NCBI RefSeq assembly: GCF_039540575.1
Contig: NZ_BAABFC010000016.1
Span: forward strand, 6,708-70,707
From: Pseudaeromonas paramecii
GTDB lineage: Bacteria > Pseudomonadota > Gammaproteobacteria > Enterobacterales > Aeromonadaceae
DNA: 64,000 nt
Reading direction: 5' to 3'
Below, piece by piece: positions 26,227 through 33,682 of this stretch. The notes under the pieces are model-generated. The model was not told the origin of the DNA and ran no database searches. It saw only the letters and a program-made list of their open reading frames with translations. Every line of letters begins with the position of its first letter. The first letter of the stretch is position 1. A program made the translations under genes and the position numbers.

Positions 26227-27063
26227 TCATCGACTGGCCAGGGCGGAGAAATCGTTCGCCAAGGAGTAAAGGGTCTTGCGCAGGTATTGCCGCTGCCCCT
26301 CGTCCAGACTGGCGGAGAGCTGGCTCAAGGAGCGCACGGTACGCTGACGTTGGCTGTCCACATAGCCCTCGAAGCGGCCATTGCCGAGAAACTTGCCCTT
26401 CACCAGCAGACGGCGCAGGTAACCACTGAACTCAGGGGTGCCCCGCTTGCTCAACATCTCTTCCAGAGAAGCCAGCCAGACATCCTGATAGTCCAACCAG
26501 GTGGGATAGAGCTCCTTCTGCCAGGCGGCCCACTGGGCAATGATGGGTTGCTGGGCCGGGCCTATGTCATCAATCCAGCGCCGCAGGTTCTTTTGCAACT
26601 TGCGGGAGAAGTCCTGCTGCAGCTTCTTGCCTCCATCCTTCTCCCAGTCGCTGCGCCGTGTCACCTGCTTGGTACGTTGATCCCCCAGGTAACGGTAGAC
26701 TTGCTCATCCTGCAGGCTGGCGGCAATGCGGTTGGCATAGGGTTCCACGCCGTCAGCCAGCCGGGTGAGATCCCCTTCGAACAGGCCGAAATAGTAGTCG
26801 GTACGCGCCTCGGAGAGCGGCTCCTTGAGCTCATCCGCCAACTGACGCAGCTGCTTGGCATAAACCGGCAACTCCACCTGGCGATGCCAACTCAAGAAAC
26901 GGTCCACCTCATGATCCACGATCCGCGATTGCCGACTGTTGAGCTGAAAATAGTCATCCAGCTTCCAGGCGATGGCCCAGTCCAGCCAGTGGTACATGAG
27001 CCGCACCGAGCAGCCGCCCAGCAGCAGGCAAAGCCCACACAACAGCAGGCAGCGACGCATCAT
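26227..27063 (-). CDS. DUF6279-type outer-membrane or periplasmic lipoprotein
   Basis: A 278-residue protein with a clear lipobox: hydrophobic LLLCGLCLLLGGC at residues 6-18, with the lipidated Cys at 18 followed by Ser, which predicts sorting to the outer membrane. The mature part is strongly helical and charged, with the family pattern YHWLDWAIAWKLDDYFQLNSRQ near its start. It overlaps the thiK-like gene by one base, so it belongs to the hinT-lpoB-thiK operon. The function is unknown. Confidence 0.8.
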   Translation of the reverse strand: MMRRCLLLCGLCLLLGGCSVRLMYHWLDWAIAWKLDDYFQLNSRQSRIVDHEVDRFLSWHRQVELPVYAKQLRQLADELKEPLSEARTDYYFGLFEGDLTRLADGVEPYANRIAASLQDEQVYRYLGDQRTKQVTRRSDWEKDGGKKLQQDFSRKLQKNLRRWIDDIGPAQQPIIAQWAAWQKELYPTWLDYQDVWLASLEEMLSKRGTPEFSGYLRRLLVKGKFLGNGRFEGYVDSQRQRTVRSLSQLSASLDEGQRQYLRKTLYSLANDFSALASR

Positions 27064-27881
27064 CAGACCTCCGGGGTAAACAGTCGTTGGCTTTGCTGGC
27101 TCACCAGCCCAGAGAAGGTGTCATCACCAAATTTTTCCCACAATAGCTGACTCCACAGCAAAATCAGCAATCGCGCCACCGGCAACAAATTCGTCAGCCG
27201 CTCCGCCTCGACCTGGCCGCCGGCCGCCACATAGGCGCCCAGCAGCTGAGCCCCGGCAGCCGGGTCGAAATCATTTGTCACCCAGCACAACGCCAGCTCG
27301 AAGGCCGGATCCCCCAGGGCCGCATACTCCCAATCCACCAACCAGGGCAACTCGCCCAACAGATTGCCCGGATGCACATCATGGTGACACACCACCAGGG
27401 GAACCTCGGGCAATAAGGACAGTCGATGGCGGGCCTGTTCATAACAGGGGGTGATACGGGGATCGCGACGGCACACGCGTGAAAGATAGTGCTGAAGCCG
27501 AAGACCGATATCCAGACGCAGCGCGGCCTCCGGCAAGCCGGCGGTGGGCAAGGCGTGCACACGCGCCAGCAGGCCACCCAATCCCTGAGCCAGTGATAGG
27601 GGCGACAAGTTACGCTGAGTCCAGTTGTCGTCGCCTAGCCAGTGACTGATAAACAAACCGCTGTGGGGATTGACATAATGAAGGGCTGGCGCCAGTCCGG
27701 CATCGGCCGCCAAGTGCTGCAGTCGCTGCACCTTGTAATGATCGATGCCCAAAAACTGATGGGAACCAATGGCCTGACGGACAAAAAACCGCTCGCCCTG
27801 ATGGCGCATCTGATAACAGCGCGCCAAGGGGGTTTGACTCAGCAGACGGCAGTCTGCCCCGGCAAAGCGATTGGGTAACAC
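27063..27881 (-). CDS. thiK: Thiamine kinase-like phosphotransferase
   Basis: A 272-residue APH/choline-kinase-fold protein. The catalytic loop VVCHHDVHPGNLL and the metal-binding LVDWEYAALGDPAFELA are intact. The call as ThiK rests partly on context: hinT, lpoB, thiK and ycfP-ndh occur together in E. coli too, although nagZ is missing from the cluster here. The start is a GTG with AGGAGA upstream. A broader choline or aminoglycoside-like kinase activity cannot be ruled out from sequence alone. Confidence 0.75.
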   Translation of the reverse strand: MLPNRFAGADCRLLSQTPLARCYQMRHQGERFFVRQAIGSHQFLGIDHYKVQRLQHLAADAGLAPALHYVNPHSGLFISHWLGDDNWTQRNLSPLSLAQGLGGLLARVHALPTAGLPEAALRLDIGLRLQHYLSRVCRRDPRITPCYEQARHRLSLLPEVPLVVCHHDVHPGNLLGELPWLVDWEYAALGDPAFELALCWVTNDFDPAAGAQLLGAYVAAGGQVEAERLTNLLPVARLLILLWSQLLWEKFGDDTFSGLVSQQSQRLFTPEV

Positions 27882-27904
27882 GATCAGTCTCTCCTACAAC
27901 GGCA

Positions 27905-28459
27905 TCAACGAGGACTGCGATAGCCAGACCAGAGCCATTCGCCACTTTTTAAATCCATCAGCTGCATGGCCAGCCGGCCCTGAGCATCCAGACCACCATA
28001 CAGCATCCAGCGTGCCCCCGTCCGCTTGCCTAGACGTACCAAGGCGGCTGGCGTGGCGCCACCGGCCTGATGATACTCCAGCTCGCCCCCTAGGGAGGAC
28101 GAGCCAGCCACCAGCGTAAAGCGACCACTCTGGGTCAGGCTGCGGACCAACTGGGCATTGAGTGCTTGGGCATCGCCCTGCTTCAGGGTCACAGGATGCA
28201 GGTATAGGCTCACGGGGCCCGCGGCGGTCTGCTGCCGGACATCGGCATCCTTGAGCAAGCCTGCCATCAGGCTCTGGGCGGCACGGGTGAGGCGGACGTC
28301 TGTGTGTCCTGAGACGGCACCGTCAGATGTGCCCCCCCCTTTGCCTTGCCCTTGGGCCGTGCCGACTTGGGCCGGCCCCGCGCCATATGGCGTAACACAG
28401 GCGGCCAGCCCGAGCGCCAACAGGCCGCTGAGCAGGCTACGCCCCCAACTCAGCCCCAT
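27905..28459 (-). CDS. lpoB: Penicillin-binding protein activator LpoB
   Basis: A 184-residue lipoprotein with a lipobox in LLALGLAAC. After a low-complexity Gly/Ala-rich linker (about residues 28-50), the C-terminal domain has LVRSLTQSGRFTLV, RLGKRTGARWMLYGGL and MQLMDLKSGEWLWSGY, matching LpoB, the outer-membrane factor that reaches through the peptidoglycan to stimulate PBP1b. I use the ATG at 28459, which overlaps the hinT stop as ATGA; the frame is open further upstream but has no signal peptide there. The linker is shorter than in E. coli. Confidence 0.78.
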   Translation of the reverse strand: MGLSWGRSLLSGLLALGLAACVTPYGAGPAQVGTAQGQGKGGGTSDGAVSGHTDVRLTRAAQSLMAGLLKDADVRQQTAAGPVSLYLHPVTLKQGDAQALNAQLVRSLTQSGRFTLVAGSSSLGGELEYHQAGGATPAALVRLGKRTGARWMLYGGLDAQGRLAMQLMDLKSGEWLWSGYRSPR

Positions 28460-28818
28460 CACACCAGGGCCTCGGCTAACAGCGGGCCCAGCGGCGCGCC
28501 GCCCAACAGATGCATATGCAGGTGAAACACCTCTTGTCCCGCATCCCGGTTGCAATTAACGATCAGGCGATATCCGGACTCATCAATGCCCAACTCTTTG
28601 GCTATTTTATGTGCGGCGATAAACATTCGCCCCAACGCCTGTTCATCTTCTGCACAGACATCATTCACGGTCGGGATAATCTTATTCGGTACGATGAGAA
28701 TATGCTGGGGCGCTTGAGGTTGAATATCCCGGAAGGCACTGACCAGCTCATCCTGGTATAACAAGGGAGCCGGAATTTCCTGACGAATAATTTTGCTGAA
28801 AATGGTTTCACTACTCAT
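28459..28818 (-). CDS. hinT: HIT family purine nucleoside phosphoramidase
   Basis: A 119-residue cytoplasmic hydrolase with the active-site triad motif FHLHMHLLGG (HxHxH) near residue 100 and the family start ETIFSKIIRQEIPA. HinT hydrolyses adenosine phosphoramidates. It is the first gene of a minus-strand group with lpoB, thiK and the DUF6279 lipoprotein gene, linked by overlaps of one to four bases. The 223 bases upstream, shared with the divergent chemoreceptor gene, must hold both promoters. Confidence 0.96.
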   Translation of the reverse strand: MSSETIFSKIIRQEIPAPLLYQDELVSAFRDIQPQAPQHILIVPNKIIPTVNDVCAEDEQALGRMFIAAHKIAKELGIDESGYRLIVNCNRDAGQEVFHLHMHLLGGAPLGPLLAEALV

Positions 28819-29041
28819 ATGACAACCTCTTGATATCTCACCATATTCAAAGGCTTCCCATGGAGCCTCTGCCCTCGCGAGCTGGGCTTCAAGTCCGATA
28901 GAACCATTTGTGATGCAGCTCCAGCTTTATTAAAAACCGCAGCCCTTTTACTTCACAATTTGATCTTCCCGCTCCCCATCGGGGTCTCAGCACGATACTC
29001 TCTGTGCTGCGTGGCGTTAAGTCAAACTTGGCGGGTTAACA

Positions 29042-31048
29042 ATGAAACTAAAAATTGCCGATCTTTCCATCCTGCATCGGGTTTATCTGGGATTTGCCGT
29101 CTTGATCGGCGTCCTGATTGCAGGCTCCTTATTCAATTTTGCCAGTCAGAACCAACTCAACAGTGCCTTGGCCTCGGTCACCAGCCGGGCAACCCCCATG
29201 GTGTTGCTGGCCAGCAAGCTGGAGGTCAGCCTACTGAGTACCAACAAGCACCTCACCGATGTGCTGGCCGAGAAACGCCCCACAGCGTTGGAGGCACTAA
29301 CCAAAGAGCTGCATGAATCCCGGGCAGCTTTCACCCAGGCCATGGACAGCTTCAAGCAGGAGTCGGAAAAACTGCCCTCCTTGCAACAGTTCGTGCCGGC
29401 ACTGGAAAATGCCGGTATGGGTTATTTGAAAGATACCCAGACCCTGGCCGCCGATCGCGCCAACCTGCTCCAGTTGCTCAAGGAGACCAACAAGGCCAAG
29501 AGTCAGTTTCAGGTCAACGTGCCCCAATTCAGACAGCTGCAACAAGAAGAGATCGCGGACATTGAAGATGACTATGTGCTGACCCTGTTCCGCACGCTGC
29601 AAGCCAAACAGGCCGCCATGGAGGTCTCCACACTGGATGCCCTCAATCAGGATAACCCCGCCCTCATTCTGGCGGCGCTGGAGCGCAATCGCAAAGGGTT
29701 GGCCGAGTATCAGAAGGCCATCAACGATCTGAAGGTGGAGCTGCCAGATTTGGAGAACAATCTGGGCCCCTATTTCATCAGCTTTATTCAAGATGTCTCT
29801 GGCGAGAAGGGGCTGCTCAACCGTTATCTCCAGCTGGTGCAGCTGCAGGTCAGCCTGGAGCAGAAGGCCCGTGAAGCCAGCGCCCAGGTTGTGACGGTGC
29901 AGGATCAACTGGCCCAGGTGCAGCAGATGGCCCAGGCCGTCATGCATAACAGCATCAAGGAAGCCAAAAGCACCCTGACCACAGGGCGGATTCAACTTAT
30001 CGCGGGGGTCGCTCTGGCCATCGCCTTTGCCGTGGTGGTGGCCTTCGGTCTGGCACGCACCATCCGCCGACCGTTAAGTGAGCTGAGCTCGGTTCTCAAG
30101 GCCGTCACCGACGGTGACATGACCCGGGTGATCAACTACCGGAGCAACAACGAATTCGGGGTGTTGAGCCGCCAGGTGAACCTGCTGGTGGAACAGATGC
30201 GCGATGTCTTGCGTCAGCTCTCCCAAGCCGCCAATCAGCTGAACCAGACGGCCCATGACAACCGCACCACCACTGAACGCTCCCGCAGCGAGCTGGAAAT
30301 CCAGCGCCATGAGACCGCCAGTGTGGCAGCCGCCATGACCCAGATGGAAGCCTCGGTACGGGAAGTTGCCGCCGCCGCCCACCAGACCTTGGAACAGGTG
30401 CTGGCGGTAGAAAAAGCCTCCGATGCTGGCCGCAACATCATGGCCACTAACATCTCCACCACCCATCAACTGGCCAACAAGCTGGAAGAAACCGGCACCG
30501 TCATCGGTCAGGTGAACAAGATGAGTGGCAACATAGGCAACATTCTGGATGTGATCCGCGGCATCGCCGAGCAGACCAACCTGTTGGCATTGAACGCGGC
30601 CATTGAAGCCGCTCGGGCCGGTGAACATGGGCGCGGCTTTGCCGTGGTGGCCGATGAGGTGCGCACCCTGGCCCGCCGCACGGCGGACTCCACCGCCGAG
30701 ATCCACGCCATGATCGAAAACCTGCAGCAAGCGGTGCAAAAGGCGGTCAAGGTGATGAACGACTGCAGCAACGAGATGGAAGCCAGCGTCCAGCAAAGCT
30801 CCCATGCCAACAGCGCCATGGAGGAGATACAGGGCATCATCACCATGATCAGTGACATGTCCAGCCAGATCGCCTCGGCCGCCGAGCAGCAGCAGGCCAC
30901 CAGCGCGGAGATCGCCGCCAACCTCAATCGCATCTCGGAGATCTCCGACTCCAACTACGAGGGGATCCAGGAAGTGGCTCATACCAGTTCCGCCCTGGAT
31001 GAGCTGGCAGAGCGGCAACAATCCCTGGTACAGCGTTTCCGCTTCTGA
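29042..31048 (+). CDS. Methyl-accepting chemotaxis protein (long helical sensor domain)
   Basis: A 668-residue receptor. One N-terminal helix (residues 16-38) is followed by a periplasmic domain of about 270 residues that is almost entirely helical and rich in Gln and Leu, possibly an HBM-type four-helix sensor. A second membrane helix (about 320-340) leads into HAMP (about 342-395) and the signalling domain with the hairpin tip GIAEQTNLLALNAAIEAARAGEHGRGFAVVADEVR intact. There is no C-terminal CheR-docking pentapeptide. The ligand is unknown. A strong terminator follows. Confidence 0.95.
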   Translation: MKLKIADLSILHRVYLGFAVLIGVLIAGSLFNFASQNQLNSALASVTSRATPMVLLASKLEVSLLSTNKHLTDVLAEKRPTALEALTKELHESRAAFTQAMDSFKQESEKLPSLQQFVPALENAGMGYLKDTQTLAADRANLLQLLKETNKAKSQFQVNVPQFRQLQQEEIADIEDDYVLTLFRTLQAKQAAMEVSTLDALNQDNPALILAALERNRKGLAEYQKAINDLKVELPDLENNLGPYFISFIQDVSGEKGLLNRYLQLVQLQVSLEQKAREASAQVVTVQDQLAQVQQMAQAVMHNSIKEAKSTLTTGRIQLIAGVALAIAFAVVVAFGLARTIRRPLSELSSVLKAVTDGDMTRVINYRSNNEFGVLSRQVNLLVEQMRDVLRQLSQAANQLNQTAHDNRTTTERSRSELEIQRHETASVAAAMTQMEASVREVAAAAHQTLEQVLAVEKASDAGRNIMATNISTTHQLANKLEETGTVIGQVNKMSGNIGNILDVIRGIAEQTNLLALNAAIEAARAGEHGRGFAVVADEVRTLARRTADSTAEIHAMIENLQQAVQKAVKVMNDCSNEMEASVQQSSHANSAMEEIQGIITMISDMSSQIASAAEQQQATSAEIAANLNRISEISDSNYEGIQEVAHTSSALDELAERQQSLVQRFRF

Positions 31049-31067
31049 GTCACAAAGTCGCAGACAC

Positions 31068-31100
31068 AAAGGGCAGCCGATGGCTGCCCTTTTTTATTTT
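31068..31100 (+). terminator. Intrinsic terminator after the chemoreceptor gene
   Basis: AAAGGGCAGCC and GGCTGCCCTTT form an 11-base-pair stem around GAT, followed by a long T-rich tract. It lies 20 bases after the stop codon at 31048. Confidence 0.88.
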
Positions 31101-31153
31101 TGCCACTGTGGCTTGCTGTGGCGCCAGTCAGACGGCTCGCAGTCCTGCGAGAC

Positions 31154-32035
31154 TTAGGCCGGATAGTCCACGTAGGCACCTTTACCCACCCCTTCGTAGG
31201 CCACCACCCGCAAGGCCTTGCCAGATAGTTGAGGTCGCAGGGTACGGGCAATGTAATCGGCCAGTAGCTCCACCGTGGTATCGGTATCCACCAGCTCGCA
31301 ATGTGCCGCCGGGATGGCCAGCTCGAAGTGCCCCTGGGGGGCGTCATAGGCAAAGCCGAGGTGCTCGCCGCCGATCTGCTGGCAAGCGATAGGGCTCAGG
31401 TTCAGAGTCTCTATCGGCACCCTATCTTCCTGACTGCCCAGATAGATGTCCTGCCAGCGCTGCGCCCATCGGGCTTCCAGCGCCGCATCCCGGCAGCCAT
31501 CCACCCAGATCTCGATCATGGATCTGTGGCCATGGGCAATCCGCTGACAGTTGCCATCGTGTTTCTTCAGGCCGTGGCTGTAGTGGTAATAGGGGCTGAC
31601 ATGTTGCTCCGGGCGCAGGGTCAGCACCAGACCCTCAATGTTGCCGGGCAGCACCTTGGTCAGCAGGTCCAGCAGATAGGCGCCCACGCTCTGCTCATCC
31701 ACTCGGCGGGCAGGCAACAGACAGAAGGCTTGTGCCGGACAATGCAGATGCAGGCTGCCCCGCTCACTGGCAAAGTCCAGCCAGATCCGATCTGCGTCGC
31801 CTTGGCTGATCTGGCAAGCCGGGTGGCCGGTAGGCACCAACAAACGATGGTCGACTTCCCCATCGATCACCGCCTTCACCTGTTTCTTCACCCGCGAAAA
31901 ATCCAGCAGCATGCTCATCTCGTTGAGCGCGCCGCCTAGCTCGATATCCACCAGCCAGCTCTCCCCCACCAGACCCCGTTGCGGGCACAGGTAGGAGGCG
32001 TCTATCACGGTCAAGTCCCGGACAAATAGTTTCAT
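31154..32035 (-). CDS. 6-pyruvoyl-tetrahydropterin synthase-like protein with two homologous halves
   Basis: A 293-residue protein of the PTPS/QueD fold. The C-terminal half has the zinc-binding and catalytic set seen in QueD: His154, Cys163 in GNCQ, and His168/His170 in AHGHR. The N-terminal half is PTPS-like too (MKLFVRDLTVIDAS, MLLDFSRVKKQVK, DHRLL), but the zinc histidines are replaced (ASYL and VGES). The family normally has one domain of about 120 residues. The start at 32035 is chosen because the PTPS core begins there; the frame is open to 32254 but that part is antisense to the dihydroorotase relic. It may make a pterin or queuosine precursor, or be a diverged relative with another substrate. 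Confidence 0.8.
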   Translation of the reverse strand: MKLFVRDLTVIDASYLCPQRGLVGESWLVDIELGGALNEMSMLLDFSRVKKQVKAVIDGEVDHRLLVPTGHPACQISQGDADRIWLDFASERGSLHLHCPAQAFCLLPARRVDEQSVGAYLLDLLTKVLPGNIEGLVLTLRPEQHVSPYYHYSHGLKKHDGNCQRIAHGHRSMIEIWVDGCRDAALEARWAQRWQDIYLGSQEDRVPIETLNLSPIACQQIGGEHLGFAYDAPQGHFELAIPAAHCELVDTDTTVELLADYIARTLRPQLSGKALRVVAYEGVGKGAYVDYPA

Positions 32036-32116
32036 GTTTCTTTCTGAACCCTTTACGTCATAGGCAGAGAGGTTTAGATACCCTGCACCGCTACCGAACA
32101 AGAGGAACGGCAACTG

Positions 32117-32500
32117 ATGAATCTGCTGCTCATCAAGAATGCCCTGCTCGGCAACGAAGATACCATCTTCCCTGCCGATCTTCCCATAAAGGACGGTCGC
32201 ATCGGCAAGAAGCAGCCCCGGTGACGACAGCAAGCAGCGGGATGCCCAAGACAAACCTCAACTTCCGGAATGGTGATGACCAGATCCACGGCCACTAAGC
32301 TGGCCAACCAATCCCGCGCTGCCAAGACCGACGGTACCAGCCCCCACGCAAATCGGGTGTCGCTGAGGCAGGTGTTGCCGCTAGGTGATGAAGTGACCAA
32401 ACAGAACCCCTTGTATCAATGGCGGTGAGTCGCCGTATCAAGACAATGGCGGTAGCCGCCGGTCGCATCATAGGGGCAAGCGGCACAAATTCTGTACCAT
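32117..32500 (+). pseudogene. Decayed dihydroorotase-family amidohydrolase gene
   Basis: An AGAGGA ribosome-binding site precedes an ATG and 35 codons reading NLLLIKNALLGNEDTIFPADL then PIKDGRIG, the usual start of a dihydroorotase/amidohydrolase. The frame ends at a TGA (32222). In other frames downstream I read GDDSKQRDAQDK, the metal-site motif GDDQIHGH (32272-32295), LANQSRAAKTDGTS, and near the end VTKQNPLYQ and RRIKTMAVAAGRII, which match the order of elements in class I dihydroorotases. A normal gene is about 1.3 kb; here less than 0.4 kb remains, so most of the barrel is deleted and the rest frameshifted. Evidence is by eye, without alignment. Confidence 0.62.
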
Positions 32501-32598
32501 CCAGGGGCTAGCCTCAGCGAGTAATGGGGCCGGCGATGGCAGTTTAACCGCTGATTGCACACTAATTCAGCGAACGAGCAAATGTCGCCGTTAAGTGG

Positions 32599-32627
32599 TT
32601 GACACCTTGGGGGCAGATCCCTAAACT
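32599..32627 (+). promoter_or_regulatory. Sigma70 promoter of tRNA-Pro
   Basis: A perfect -35 TTGACA (32599-32604) and a -10 TAAACT (32622-32627) with 17 bases between them. The tRNA begins 42 bases further on. The -10 box lies inside a nine-base perfect inverted repeat (GGGGGCAGA at 32609-32617 and TCTGCCCCC at 32627-32635), and a GC-rich stretch follows, as in stringently controlled stable-RNA promoters. Confidence 0.72.
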
Positions 32628-32669
32628 CTGCCCCCGTTGAGAGGCACAAAGGGCCTCGAAAACAACTCT

Positions 32670-32746
32670 CGGCGCGTAGCGCAGCCTGGTAGCGCACTGT
32701 CATGGGGTGTCAGGGGTCGGAGGTTCAAATCCTCTCGCGCCGACCA
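32670..32746 (+). tRNA. tRNA-Pro(GGG)
   Basis: A 77-base gene including CCA. The acceptor stem CGGCGCG pairs with CGCGCCG, the D-arm reads GCGCAGCCTGGTAGCGC and the T-arm GGAGGTTCAAATCCTC. The anticodon loop ATGGGGT gives anticodon GGG, as in the E. coli proL tRNA, including the T-T mismatch in the anticodon stem. It is a single tRNA with its own promoter and terminator. Confidence 0.96.
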
Positions 32747-32760
32747 AATAACCCTCAGAA

Positions 32761-32790
32761 AAGCCTAGCGATTTCGCTAGGCTTTTTTGT
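32761..32790 (+). terminator. Intrinsic terminator of tRNA-Pro
   Basis: AAGCCTAGCG and CGCTAGGCTT form a ten-base-pair stem around ATTT, followed by TTTTGTTTT. It is 15 bases after the tRNA end. Confidence 0.92.
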
Positions 32791-32883
32791 TTTCTGCACC
32801 GGACGAAACCGGCATGGCTCGGGTCATCTGTGATCGCTTATCGACCATTCAGGCCCGACCGCCGTCCGCCCCATAAAAAAGTA

Positions 32884-32904
32884 AGGGTGGCCAATGGCCA
32901 CCCT
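32884..32904 (-). terminator. Terminator-like hairpin on the minus strand with no gene before it
   Basis: AGGGTGGCC and GGCCACCCT form a perfect nine-base-pair stem around three bases. On the minus strand it is followed by TTACTTTTTT. No minus-strand gene is visible upstream (toward higher coordinates), so it may end an untranslated RNA. Confidence 0.5.
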
Positions 32905-32971
32905 GGCTAACGCACAGCATTCGACAGAACAAGATCTATCTTAAATTGGGCAAAAACCCGCCGTTAGCCAG
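32903..32971. repeat. Ten-base inverted repeat enclosing smaller hairpins
   Basis: CTGGCTAACG (32903-32912) and CGTTAGCCAG (32962-32971) are exact inverse complements and enclose a small AAGAT/ATCTT dyad (32931-32942) and a GGG-CAAAAA-CCC hairpin. It abuts the terminator-like stem at 32884-32904. The rest of 32747-33188 has no gene I can support; it holds the tRNA-Pro terminator, this element, a CGAAACG/CGTTTCG hairpin at 33051-33068 and the start region of the next gene. Confidence 0.5.
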
Positions 32972-33188
32972 ATCAATTCTACGGGATATGTGGTATCTCG
33001 TCTGCTGGATAAAACCCAAGATGTCATAACTGACACTTTCGTCTGAAAATCGAAACGGCTTCGTTTCGCTTCGGACTCATCCTCCGCCGCTCCCCTTGAT
33101 ATTTGTGAGAGAGATCGTTTCCTCTACCCGACCGGATCCTTAGACTAGCTCTGGTACCGATTTCATAATCCGCATTCAGGGACAGATC

Positions 33189-33668
33189 ATGTTTTCGTTT
33201 AAACCCGCCCTTGCCAGCCTCTACGAGAAATACGGCGCCAGCGCCGAGGATGCCAGACTGGTCAATGCCCTGTTTGGCCAACGTTTTGCCGAGTTAGCCC
33301 AGCAGCTGCGCCGTACCGGCGCCGGCGATGATGCCAAGCCACTAGCCGCCGTGCAGATCGCCGACGATGCCTTCTTCGCTACCCGGGATCATCCCGACGG
33401 CGTGCAGTGGACCTTCATCAATGAGCGCGAAGAGTTCAACAACCAGTTAGCCGCCACGCGAGCCGCCGGGCTCTGCGCTGTTGCCCTTTACACCCACTAT
33501 TTTCGCCAGGATATCTGGCAGCAGTATTGCGAGGCCTACGAGGTCTTCTTGCTCGAGGCGCAACGGCAGGGCCACAAACAGGGGCTTCCCCTTGATTTGG
33601 ATGAGTGGCTGCTACCTTTTTGCAAGGGTGCCGCCATCATCAGTGGTGCCCTGACGGTCACGGCGTGA
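33189..33668 (+). CDS. Unknown 159-residue soluble protein
   Basis: I do not recognise this gene. It encodes a mainly helical, acidic protein (MFSFKPALASLYEKYGAS ...) without a signal peptide or membrane helix, with three cysteines (in AAGLCAV, QQYCEAY and PFCKGA). A central part (RDHPDGVQWTFINEREEFNNQLAATRAAG) is followed by aromatic-rich helices (YTHYFRQDIWQQYCEAYEVF). Codon use is like that of its neighbours, and GGGACAGATC lies before the ATG, so it looks like a real gene. It is convergent with the diguanylate cyclase and close to nifBQ, but I see no sigma54 promoter or NifA site in front of it, so a link with nitrogen fixation is not supported. Confidence 0.72.
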   Translation: MFSFKPALASLYEKYGASAEDARLVNALFGQRFAELAQQLRRTGAGDDAKPLAAVQIADDAFFATRDHPDGVQWTFINEREEFNNQLAATRAAGLCAVALYTHYFRQDIWQQYCEAYEVFLLEAQRQGHKQGLPLDLDEWLLPFCKGAAIISGALTVTA

Positions 33669-33682
33669 TCCACGCCAGCTCA

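Noticed and set aside
32074..32400. Minus-strand open frame of 108 codons across the dihydroorotase relic
   Set aside because: The plus strand carries recognisable amidohydrolase motifs in several frames; the minus frame has none and overlaps the pterin-synthase-like gene upstream region.
33040..33189. A sigma54-like CTGGTACCGATTT sequence before the unknown gene at 33189
   Set aside because: There is no GC at the -12 position with the required spacing, and no NifA or NtrC site upstream.
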